Assembly: GCA_024516155.1 (NCBI GenBank)
Contig: JAJJXM010000007.1
Coordinates: forward strand, 1,116,001-1,180,000
Reading direction: 5' to 3'
Source: Pyronema omphalodes
Taxonomy: Eukaryota; Ascomycota; Pezizomycetes; Pezizales; Pyronemataceae
DNA: 64,000 bases
The notes under the pieces: generated by a model
What the model was told of the DNA's origin: nothing
Seen by the model: only the letters and a program-made list of their open reading frames with translations
Database searches by the model: none
Made by a program: the position numbers and the translations under genes
In this document: one piece after another, positions 21,223-30,395 of the stretch
Numbering within the stretch: the first letter of the stretch is position 1
How the letters are laid out: each line of letters opens with the position of its first letter

Positions 21223-22902
21223 ATGCCTGTCCACAAATCCTTCACCGATGACTCTGGGCTAGAATCCAAGATGCTTCCACTGTCACCGCCTTTGACCCCA
21301 CAGTTGGCCCTGTCAACTTTGTCCGCGACCTCTGCGGCCATGTTCTCAACGCCCCTGACCATGTCCTGCCCGATCCCGCGCCAGAACCTGATGTTGACCC
21401 CGGCCAACCAACACTGGCTGAGGAAACTGTTCGGGCCAATGCTGTGGAAGCCGAACTTTCCCGACAACGCGAAATGATCACCCTCCTCCTGGCTGCACCA
21501 CAGCCTGCGGGCCAGGGTGAGAAACTTCCTGATGCACCTTTGTATGATGGCTCCAGGGATGAACTCCGAGCATTTGTCACCCACCTATGCCTCAAGCTCC
21601 TCAGTGACCAGGCTCGCTACCCCACTGCCAGACAACGTGTTGCCTACGCTGTGGGACGCCTCCGAGGTCGTGCCATGCAACAACTGATCCCCTTTATCCG
21701 CGAAGATGGCGAAACGACATCCCTGGATGATATTGAAGATGTCATCGGGGTCCTTCAGGCCACCTTTAGTGATCCCGATGCAGCTGCAAGCGCCAGACAC
21801 AAGCTCCAAGCACTCCGACAAGGCAACCAGGAGTTCTCAGCCTACTATCCTGAGTTCTCTATGTTGGTCTCAGAACTTAACCGGGATGACCGTGCTACCA
21901 TGGATGCCCTTCGCAATGGCCTGTCCATTGACATTCTTGAGAAACTCATTGGGGTACCCCCTGCTGCCAATCTCCGCACCTTCGTCGACCAGTGTCAACA
22001 CCTGGACTCCCAGATCCGTGTCATCGATAATCTGCGAAAATTGAGAACTGGCTCCCGCACTACCAGTCACATCAGACCCCGTGCAGTCCCACCCGCCTTC
22101 GCTCCTGCACCCACCCAACGACCTCCCCCGCCCAGCACTCCCTACTACGGACCTGCCCCCATGGACCTCTCTGCTAATCGACGCAAGATTACACCCCAGT
22201 GACGCGCTGCTCGTCCAGCCGAAGGCCACTGCTGTCACGGCACACGGCTGACGAGCCGTTGTGTTGTTGCGTCATCATTATGTTGTCGTTGTTGTTGTCG
22301 ACATCGTGCCGTCGTCTTGCCGTGTTGTGTTGTGTTGTCGTTGTGTTGTTGTGTGTGCCGTGCCGTTGTGGTTGATAGACTGATTGATGATGGATGACGT
22401 ACCATGAGCTGGAGAGCTGTGGCGTCGCAGGTGCATTGATGGAGAACTGAAGCTTTCATGTAGCGATGTTGGATAACGGCCCAGCAAGAGTCCTGGCCGC
22501 CCCTTTGTACATAAGGAGGCTTGCCTCCCCGTTGTCGAGTTCTCCATCGAACGTCTTGTGTCTTTCCCTTGTTCTTAATAAAGACTTCTCCTTCCAGTCC
22601 CACGTCATTCTTGTCCTTGTCCCTGTTCCTGTTTCGTGTGCCGTCCGTCTGACGAGCACTTTGGTCCTTGTCTTTCCGTTCCCCGTCCTGGAATCCGCCT
22701 AGTCCCCCTTGCCGGTAGTGTTCAGTGTGTTCTTTGAACGTCTGTTCCTAGTTCCCTGACAGCTGCCTCTACTGTGGTGGACATGGACATATAGCAGCAG
22801 CCTGCCCGAATAAACCGGCCACCCTTCGTGCTGCAGCAGTTACACCTAACCCGGTTCCGGAGACTCCCCTCTCTGACGAGGAGTCGGGAAATGCCTAGAC
22901 CA
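21223..22902 (+). pseudogene. gag: G gag, stop plus solo-LTR insertion
   Basis: An early indel near 21245 separates the ATG at 21223 from the main frame (open from 21252). The capsid region is well preserved (APLYDGSRDELRAFVTHL, then FSDPDAAASARHKLQALRQ). A TGA at 22201-22203 and a solo B LTR (22233-22761) interrupt it before the zinc knuckle CLYCGGHGHIAAAC (the LTR falls within the knuckle codons). The gag end at 22881-22902 has GGGAAAT phased G GGA AAT. Confidence 0.85.
22233..22761 (+). mobile_element. Solo LTR of family B in G gag
   Basis: A full 529 bp LTR with no internal region. The flanks are ACTGC (22228-22232) and GCTGC (22762-22766), a target duplication with one substitution. Likely produced by recombination between the two LTRs of a full insertion. 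Confidence 0.9.
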
Positions 22903-22931
22903 GCCGCACATAGATGGCTATGCCGCTGGTC
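22886..22931 (+). promoter_or_regulatory. -1 frameshift signal, G gag/pol
   Basis: GGGAAAT, a six-base spacer including the TAG gag stop, then ACCAGC (22899-22904) pairing with GCTGGT (22925-22930). This is the same arrangement as in B. Confidence 0.65.
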
Positions 22932-23468
22932 ACTCTCTTTTGTTGTCTTCATCTAGTTGGAAAGTACCTGGTCCTGGAATTACGAATGCAGTAGTAGAAG
23001 AAATGTCAATGGAAGGAAAACATCTTGTTGTCTCTTGTACGCTTACCTTCGGTCATAAAAACATTCGTACACATGCGCTAATCAACTGTGGCGCCACTGG
23101 TATCTCCTTTGTTGATGAAGACTTCGCCCGCCATCACCAACTCCCCCTGCAACCCCTACGAAAAGCCCGTCCCCTGGAAGTCATCAATGGCTGCCCTATT
23201 GCCTCTGGTGACATCACCCACCTCGCCCTTGCTCAATGCCCCATACACGGGCACCGCGAACAGCTCGCTATGTTCATCACTAAATTAGGCCACTACCCCC
23301 TAGTCCTCGGAATCCCCTGGTTGCAACTTCATGATGTAGCAATTCGCTTCAGCTCAGGAACAATCACGTTTGGATCACAATACTGCCTGGCCCACTGCAA
23401 CCCAGTACCAACAACTGTCTCTGGTCTCAGTGAAGAACCTCCAGAAACCTTCCTACACCCACTCTCTG
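22893..23468 (+). pseudogene. pol: G protease, truncated, active-site Asp replaced
   Basis: The -1 frame after gag gives an aspartic protease region, readable from about 22940. The active site reads INCGATG where every other copy in B has VDCGATG, so the catalytic Asp is Asn here. The hydrophobic FITKLGHYPLVLGIPWL block is kept. The frame ends at the A LTR insertion at 23469; RT and the rest are gone. Confidence 0.82.
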
Positions 23469-24036
23469 TGTCACGGCTCGAGCATTATTACCTTCCCCCT
23501 CCTCGTCATTCATTCACCTATTATCATTTGCTTCATGATTCAGCACTCGTTTGTTTCTTTATTTCTATTATCCTTCGGTCTTCGATGATCACTCCTCACT
23601 CGCCTGGGTTAGGGTTACGCTCAATTCCCAAATTGTCAAACAGGTCACGTGACCTACCCCCAGGGTTAGGGGTCTGCTTGGATCCCTTTTCGGAAATTCC
23701 ATACCTACGGTCTACCAATCATCTTATCCGATTAGATAAGATCGGTCACATGTCTCTAATCAGTAGTAGATCAGTATGCACGCGCACTGGTCTACTAATG
23801 TGCGCACACGTGACTAGGGCTAGGGCACGATCATCTTATCGATAAGATAAGATCTAGTCATGTGACCTTATCAGTATTGCACCATCTTTCCAATCGCTGC
23901 TCATCTGGATTGACGTGACTAGGGTTAGGGTTGCACCCGCACGCACACAAACTAGGGTTAGGTTTGTCACCGTACGCGCACAGCTAGGGTTAGGGTTACG
24001 GACGCACGCGCACGATTAGGGTTACGGAAGCGCGTG
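23469..24036 (+). repeat. A4, truncated family A LTR
   Basis: Begins TGTCACGGCTCGAG like the LTR at 38703 and follows it through the GATA-rich U3 and the TTAGGG repeats. It breaks off near 24036 within the CG-rich part, directly against B integrase sequence. The R/U5 half and any coding part are missing. Confidence 0.9.
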
Positions 24037-24668
24037 CGTTCTACGCCGTGTACAGCCGACACCCGAAATCCTCCTTCGAATTGGAAATCAGGACACATAA
24101 TCCTGAAGAAGTGAACGCAAACAAAGTAGCGGAGAGAATGTCCCACATTCATCGCGTCCTACGCTCCGAAATGAAGTAGGCCCAAGCCCTTCACGTGGAA
24201 GCCGCAGACAACTCCCGACTCCCCGCGCCGGTCTTGAAACCATGAGACTTGGTATCGCTGGACGCACGCAACCTAAGAACCCGCCACCCATCGAAGAAAC
24301 TGGAAAACAAACACCTCGGCCCCTTCGCCGTGGTACGTCCCATTGGATCCCACGCCTACTCGTTTGATATCCCGGACACAATGAAACACCATAGGACCTT
24401 CCCAGTATCCCTACTAAACCCGGCTGCTTCAGATCCTCACCCTGGACAGACAATCCCACCGCCCTTACCAGTAGTGGTGGACGGCGAAGAAGAATGGTTT
24501 GTCGACGAAATCTTGGACAGCTGTTGGTCTCGAGGGAACCTGCAGTACCTCGTCAAGTGGACAGGCCATGACTGCCCGACCTGGGTACCAGAAATGAACC
24601 TATCAGAAACCGAGGCCACCAAACGTTTTCATCAACTATACCCAGGCAAGCCTCTCCTGTCGTAGGAA
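24037..24668 (+). pseudogene. pol: B pol 3' end, second copy
   Basis: Integrase C-terminal region (SFELEIRTHNPEEV near 24078, then a TAG at 24178-24180) and chromodomain (EEWFVDEILDSCWSRGNLQYLVKW near 24490-24560). It is nearly identical to 19740-20233 but without the 29 bp duplication. It leads into the B2-type 3' LTR, so it probably is the true 3' end of B2 or of a sister copy joined by recombination. Confidence 0.85.
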
Positions 24669-24690
24669 CTCCAGCCTAATGGGGGGGTAC

Positions 24691-25154
24691 TGTCACGGCA
24701 CACGGCTGACGAGCCGTTGTGTTGTTGCATTGCCGTTGTGTTGTTGCGTTGCCGTTGTGTTGTTGTTGTCGTCGTGCCGTTGTCGTTGTTGTGCCGTGTT
24801 GTGTTGATGATGTGTTGTTGTTTGTGCCGTGCCGCTGATCATGATTGATAGATTGATGATGGATGACGTACCACGAGCTGTAGAAGCTGTGGCGTCGCAG
24901 GTTAGATGATGGAGAACGGAAGCAGTTCATGTAGCGATGTTGCATGACGGCCCAGCAAGAGTGCTGGCCGCCCTTTGTACATACGGAGGCTTGCCTCCCC
25001 TTCGACTGAGTTCTCGATCGAACGTCTTGTGTCTTTCTCTCGACCTTTAATAAGATTTCCTCATCTCCTAGTCGTAAAGACTTACGTCACTCTTGTTCCT
25101 GTCCTTGTCCTTGTTTAGTGTGCCGGCTGTCTGTCGAGCACTTCGGTCCTTGTC
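24691..25154 (+). repeat. B2 3' LTR, first part
   Basis: A B2-type LTR beginning TGTCACGGCACACGG, preceded by a G-rich tract. It carries CGATCGAACGT near 25017, an 11-base match to the self-primer site of B2. F is inserted after TTGTC (25150-25154). Confidence 0.92.
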
Positions 25155-26510
25155 TGTGAACCTGGGTATTGAGGCTTTCAATACAGAGGCTTTTCCGATC
25201 AGTTGGTGCTTCGTTCGAAAGTTATTCAACTAATAGATTTTTCTCAAGAAGCCAGGAAGTTAACTAATCGATCACAGGCCGAATAAACTTAAGGGTCTCT
25301 CTCGAGGTAACTGGTGTAGATAGGTGTTGTTGTAACAAGAGATCAGGTTGCTGATGCTGGAGGAGACGGTGGGAAGACTTAGGGTCTTTTATAGACTTTC
25401 GTCTACAAGTTCGCCCAGACTTCCCAGGGGAACCAACTTCCAAACTAAGCTTAGGAGAAAAGACGTGAGTCAATGCTTTGACAAATCTGCTGATGGCTCG
25501 CATCATGCTGCATGCGCAATTATATTAATTGCTCACTTGCATGATGACCTCGTGTCAGATTTATCCTTGACATTCCTTGCCGTGCTACCACACCTTCCAA
25601 TCAGGTATTGGGGTTAAGCGCCTAATGGAGGGTTACTCCACTTGAGCGCATAATGCAATGACTCCTCTGATAATGACATGTGAGTCATATATCTTATGAG
25701 TCGTCTTGATCATAGATCTCCCTAGAGAATCTCGATTGCGAGTGAAGGAATCTGACATCATAAGGCAGACTATGCCCTACCGGAGCGCACTGCCCCGTCA
25801 CATTCCTGTGTGATGTCATTTGCCCCACCTGCGCGCACTTGCGCGCAGCCACACCCTGGTGTGTACGCAAACGCCGTCTTATCTTGAAGTTGGTAGTCAT
25901 TGGCCTAAGGTCGCGTCATATCAGTTCCATCCAACAGTTTCCCTGAGTGGTGTTCCTTGCTGCAGGACGTCGTCTCATGCTAATGCAATCTTGACCCTTG
26001 TCCTGAGCTCCACTCCTGTTGGCTGACTAGACTCTGCCTTGTTCCTTGGCCGACTATCCGCCCAACTCAGACCTCGGATGATCCTATTCGTCTGCCTTGC
26101 ACTGTCCTGAGAATTCCCTTCTCTTGCAAGCCCTCTGGTAGCCGTGCTTGGTGGAACACAACCTCAAGTATAAGGAGGTGTCCTTTCGCCGTCGTCTTCT
26201 GTCTCCATCAGCGTCGTCTGTAGTTTTCTCATGGGTAAGCCGACACCCATGCGGTAAGTTGTTCCTCGTTCCCATCCACCTGCGATCCTCCCAAGCTGAC
26301 AGTGACTAACAGGTAGCGACGCCTCGGGCCGGGATCCTCGTGAGGTCCTTTCGGAAAGTCACGAATCACGTGACGTGGCTAGCTGGAGCTCCTCAGGGGG
26401 TTCCGCCCCGGGATACTAACCTTATTATTCATTCTCCTGTCGAGTTTGCCATGTTCTCATAATGTTATACATGTTACCTATTCTATACTCACACAATATA
26501 GGGTGTGACA
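25155..26510 (-). repeat. F 3' LTR
   Basis: On the minus strand begins TGTCACACCC and ends GGTTCACA. A purine-rich tract (AGGGGGGAGGTGG on the minus strand, 26511-26523) borders it inside and should be the polypurine tract. Confidence 0.95.
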
Positions 26511-26681
26511 CCACCTCCCCCCTGTTCAAGCTTCGTCCCGAAGCAAGTAGCTTATCATTCTGTGATCGTACCTCGCCGCAGCCAAGTGACTTAGTGATCA
26601 TATATGGATGTAGTCCTCCAGCCCCTACATCCTACTACCAACTCGACCTAATGAAAACCTCGTGGGGAAAAACATTAAGCC

Positions 26682-29600
26682 TTAATCCTTGAGTCGGTAG
26701 TCCCTCGGAGAATCAGGGTACTTGAGATGAAACTCTCGTAACTTCTCCTGACCTCCTACTGAAAAGTTGTCGAATGGTTCTGCCGTCCAATCTTTCTTAT
26801 TTGGCCAACCTAGCCATTTAACAAGGTACAACACTCGATTTCCTGATTTGTAGCTGCTCATGATTTCATCGATGTCGTATTCCTCGCTTCCCTCAACATC
26901 GTCTGCCTCCCGTAGAATTTTGTTTGTATCTGGTGGAGCCCGAGTTCCTGCTCTAAAGGGCTCAAGTAATGAGGTATGGAAGACGTTGTGTATCTTCCAT
27001 TTTCGTGGGAGCGTGAGTCGTACTGCTGTTGGGGAGATGACTTTTTCGACTTGGAAGGGACCATGTTGTTTATGGTCTAACTTCCTTGATGGGCGTCTGG
27101 TTCGTATGTTGCGTCCATCTAACATGACCAAGTCTCCTACTTGGTATTCGGGTGCCTCCTGTCGTTTCTGGTCTGCATAGTGTTTCATTCTTTCTTGTGT
27201 TTTTTGAAGGGCTAACTTGGCTCCTTCGTGTATCGTATGCATCCAGTGGGCGTAGGCTTTGCTGGCTGGGTTGCGCACAGCAGTTGCCGAAGGGTTGCTC
27301 GTATTTGGGTAGAACCCATAGTTAGCGTAAAATGGTGAAAGTTCAGTTGTGCTTGTGACTGAGTTGTTGTATGCGAACTCAGCCATGGGTACGAGGTCAG
27401 CCCAGTCGTCCATTTCGTGGTTAACAAAAGAGCGGAGGTAAGCTTCGATTGTTTGATTAAGCCGTTCCGTTTGTCCGTCCGTCTGTGGGTGGAAGGCTGT
27501 TGAAATTCTCGGTTTGATTCCTAACGTTCCAAGAAATGCTTTCCAGGTGGTGCTTGTAAACCTGGAGTCTCGATCAGACACTATATCCTTGGGTAAGCCA
27601 TGCAACTTCCAAATTTCCTTTGCGAATATTCTGGCAAGGTCTGCAGTTGTCTTGCCGTCTTTCTGTAAGGGGATGAAGTGCGCCATTTTAGTAAATCGAT
27701 CAACTATAACCCATAGTTGATCACACCCATTAGATTCTGGTAGATCGGTAATAAAATCCATAGCAATAGATTGCCATGGGGCATAAGTCAATTCCAAAGG
27801 TTGCAACATTCCATATTTTTGGTGCCTAGCCTTCTTGTCTTTCTGACATTCCAAACAGCTCTGAACGTATTCAATTATTTTTTCATCCATCTTTGGCCAC
27901 CAAAAGTTTCTTCTTATTAATTCAATGGTCTTATCCTGACCAAAGTGTCCTGCAATTTTCGAGTCGTGCTCTGATTCCAGGACCATGTTGACTAAATCCT
28001 TTGGCACCCATAACTTCTCTTTCCGATAGATTATGCCATCATCTATCGTTAGTGGATCCTTTATTTTGTTTGCTGCTTTTTTATAATTTTCGTCAAGTTC
28101 CCCAGCGTCTTTAACCATCTTTAAAAATTCTCCAGACCATTTAACAGAAGGAATTGAATTAAGCCGTGCCGAAGAAACAATGAATGATGTTCCTTCCCCT
28201 CCAGTACTTATTGCTGAAATAGAAGCAAAGAGTTCTCTGTGAAGGATAGTCGTAATCGGCTGATCCTCACCTCCCCCCTTTTCAGGGCGGAACTCCAGAC
28301 GCCTTGACAAAGCATCTGGCTTTCCATTCTTATTCCCAGGTCTGTAAAAAATCTTAAAGTCAATACCAGCAAGTTCTTGAGCCCATCTTGCTTGGCGACG
28401 ATTGAGTACTTTTGTGGTGGTGAAGTACTCCAAATTTTGATGGCCGCTGAATACCTGAACTGTGTGCATTGCTCCCTCCAAGTATCTTCTCCATATTTTA
28501 AACGAATCCACAATAGCCAAAAGTTCCTTATCATGGATTTCGTAGTTTATTTCTGCCGGAGTAAATTTCCTAGAGTGAAAAGCAATAGGGTGCAGCTTTC
28601 CGTCCTCTCCTTTCTGAGAAAGGACTGCGCCTAAGGCAAAGTCAGAGGCATCAGTTTCCACAATGCAAACCTTTTTAGGATCAAAATGACCCAATATTGG
28701 CGCTTTTGTGAACCTCTGCTTTAACTCGTCAAATGCCAACTCCATGGCAACAGTCCATTCCCACTTCTTCGGATCGCCCTTGGTTGATTCAGTAAGAGGA
28801 CGACAAATTCTTGAGAAGTCCTTTATGAATCGGCGATAGAAGTTCGCAAATCCAAGAAAGCCTTGTGTCTCTTTCAAGGATTTAGGAGGTTCCCAAATCA
28901 GGACGGTTTCCACTTTGTCCTTTGCCATTTCTATTCCCTTTTCGCTGATGATATAACCCAAAAATTCCACTTTGTTTGTCCCCCAAACACATTTTTCCGG
29001 AGATATTACCAGCCCATTTTCTTCCAGTCTCTTTAAGACTTCCTTAACCAATTTATCATGTTCCTCCTCCGTTTCCGCGTAAATCAGAACATCATCAATA
29101 TAAGCAATTACTCCCTGATCCAACATGTCTCTAAAGATATGATTCATCATATCTTGGAATGTGGCCGGTGCATTGCTTAGCCCAAAAGGCATTACCAAAA
29201 ATTCGTATAACCCATACCTGCATCTAAAAGCAGTTTTCCACTCATCTCCTTCTTTGATTCTTATCAAGTGATAGCCGTTCTTCAAATCCATTTTCGTGAA
29301 GAACTTGGCTCCTCTTACTCTGTCTTGTAATTCAGACATAAGAGGGAGGGGGTAGCGATTTGCTATTGTTATTTTATTAATCCCCCTATAGTCCACACAA
29401 AGCCGTAAACCTCGCCCATGGGGTTTTGGCACAAAGAGAATTGGTGCTGCGGCAGGAGATTTTGATGGTCTGATCTTTCCTGTCCTTAGCATTTCCTTCA
29501 ACCATTCTCTCAACGTCTCCAGCTCAACTTCATTGAGCGCATAGACTGGACCCCAAGGAGGAGTTTCCCCTTGCTTCAAATCTATGGCGTGGTCGTAGGG

Positions 29601-30281
29601 TTTGTGTTCAGGAAGCCTGTCTGCTGCTTCCTTTGTCATTATGTTAATCCACTTACGGAATTTCTCAGGGACTTGTTGAAGTGCCTCTGATAATTCTTCC
29701 TTCGTGGCAACAGCTGAAATATGGCCTATTACTGAGGCCTCAGGATGGTCGAGTACGCGGCGGTCGACCTTAAGTGAAAATGTACTGGCCTGAGCCTTAG
29801 TACAATGTTCGATGCAACGTGTAGTTGTGAAGGAGATGTTTTTGCTGTCTCCCCACATGTTGCAAGGTTGATGTTTGGCCATCCACCAATAAGGGAGGAT
29901 GACATCGCAGTCGCTATCAAGAGGGGCGACTTCAAAGGATTCGGCTGCAAAGTGTTGTTTATGTTGCAGCATGAAAGGAACTGTAAAGAATTCTCCAGCT
30001 CCAGCAACTACCTCATTATTGAAGTTGCATATTTGAAGAGGCTGGTCTCTCTTCACAGTAGGAATTTTGTAAGTTTGGACAAAACCTTTGTCCAGTAAAG
30101 CTGAGGTGGAGCCTGTATCAAGTAGGACTCGCACCGTTCGAAATTTGTTCTTTGACCAATTCAACACCATGTTGATTATTGGCCTTTTTCCGTGATGGGG
30201 TGGGACCACAGCTTCCATTTTTGTTCCTTTGGAAGAGGTTCCTTTGTCGGTTCGTCGAAGTTTTGTCTTGGTCGACTCCAA
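26682..30281 (-). CDS. pol: F Pol polyprotein (PR-RT-RH-IN-chromodomain)
   Basis: 1,199 codons without a stop. The frame is also open back to 30392 and so overlaps the gag end. Domains by residue: protease (LLDTGST near 55), reverse transcriptase ([18 protein letters not shown] near 290, AYIDD near 393), RNase H (ETDASDF near 540, [11 protein letters not shown]), integrase HHCC (HDSKIAGHFGQ...CLECQKDKK, 770-815), the DDE core (MDFITDLPE near 843, VSDRDSRF near 900, QTERLN near 938), GPF/VEKVISPTAVRLTLP near 1080, and a chromodomain (YDIDEIMSSYKSGNRVLYLVKWLGW, about 1135-1165). In RNase H the usual [10 protein letters not shown] block reads SGHQNLEYF, so one catalytic Asp appears to be Gly. 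Otherwise the protein looks complete. Confidence 0.95.
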   Translation of the reverse strand: MESTKTKLRRTDKGTSSKGTKMEAVVPPHHGKRPIINMVLNWSKNKFRTVRVLLDTGSTSALLDKGFVQTYKIPTVKRDQPLQICNFNNEVVAGAGEFFTVPFMLQHKQHFAAESFEVAPLDSDCDVILPYWWMAKHQPCNMWGDSKNISFTTTRCIEHCTKAQASTFSLKVDRRVLDHPEASVIGHISAVATKEELSEALQQVPEKFRKWINIMTKEAADRLPEHKPYDHAIDLKQGETPPWGPVYALNEVELETLREWLKEMLRTGKIRPSKSPAAAPILFVPKPHGRGLRLCVDYRGINKITIANRYPLPLMSELQDRVRGAKFFTKMDLKNGYHLIRIKEGDEWKTAFRCRYGLYEFLVMPFGLSNAPATFQDMMNHIFRDMLDQGVIAYIDDVLIYAETEEEHDKLVKEVLKRLEENGLVISPEKCVWGTNKVEFLGYIISEKGIEMAKDKVETVLIWEPPKSLKETQGFLGFANFYRRFIKDFSRICRPLTESTKGDPKKWEWTVAMELAFDELKQRFTKAPILGHFDPKKVCIVETDASDFALGAVLSQKGEDGKLHPIAFHSRKFTPAEINYEIHDKELLAIVDSFKIWRRYLEGAMHTVQVFSGHQNLEYFTTTKVLNRRQARWAQELAGIDFKIFYRPGNKNGKPDALSRRLEFRPEKGGGEDQPITTILHRELFASISAISTGGEGTSFIVSSARLNSIPSVKWSGEFLKMVKDAGELDENYKKAANKIKDPLTIDDGIIYRKEKLWVPKDLVNMVLESEHDSKIAGHFGQDKTIELIRRNFWWPKMDEKIIEYVQSCLECQKDKKARHQKYGMLQPLELTYAPWQSIAMDFITDLPESNGCDQLWVIVDRFTKMAHFIPLQKDGKTTADLARIFAKEIWKLHGLPKDIVSDRDSRFTSTTWKAFLGTLGIKPRISTAFHPQTDGQTERLNQTIEAYLRSFVNHEMDDWADLVPMAEFAYNNSVTSTTELSPFYANYGFYPNTSNPSATAVRNPASKAYAHWMHTIHEGAKLALQKTQERMKHYADQKRQEAPEYQVGDLVMLDGRNIRTRRPSRKLDHKQHGPFQVEKVISPTAVRLTLPRKWKIHNVFHTSLLEPFRAGTRAPPDTNKILREADDVEGSEEYDIDEIMSSYKSGNRVLYLVKWLGWPNKKDWTAEPFDNFSVGGQEKLREFHLKYPDSPRDYRLKD

Positions 30282-30376
30282 GCTGTCCGAAATTTTCCTT
30301 TTTGTCCCTGAACAAATAATATTTTCTGCGTCAGATGTACATTCCTCCTCCTCAGGTGACGCAACCCTAGAGGATC

Positions 30377-30395
30377 TTAAAAATCCGACTCCTCA
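30377..30395 (-). promoter_or_regulatory. Possible -1 frameshift site, F gag/pol
   Basis: The gag frame ends GAT TTT TAA. The pol frame is -1 and opens at a TGA (30393-30395) only four codons earlier, so the shift must occur in about a dozen bases containing TTTTTAA (30377-30383). Slippage of the Phe codon before the stop would join them. A short stem may follow, but it is weaker than in the other families. Confidence 0.5.

Larger units (their letters stand above)
20271..23468 (+). mobile_element. Ty3/gypsy element G, 5' part only
   Basis: A third B-like family with its own 539 bp LTR, leader, gag and protease. It is cut at 23468 by a truncated A LTR, and no 3' LTR is seen. Gag and protease are clearly related to B but well diverged. 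Confidence 0.85.
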
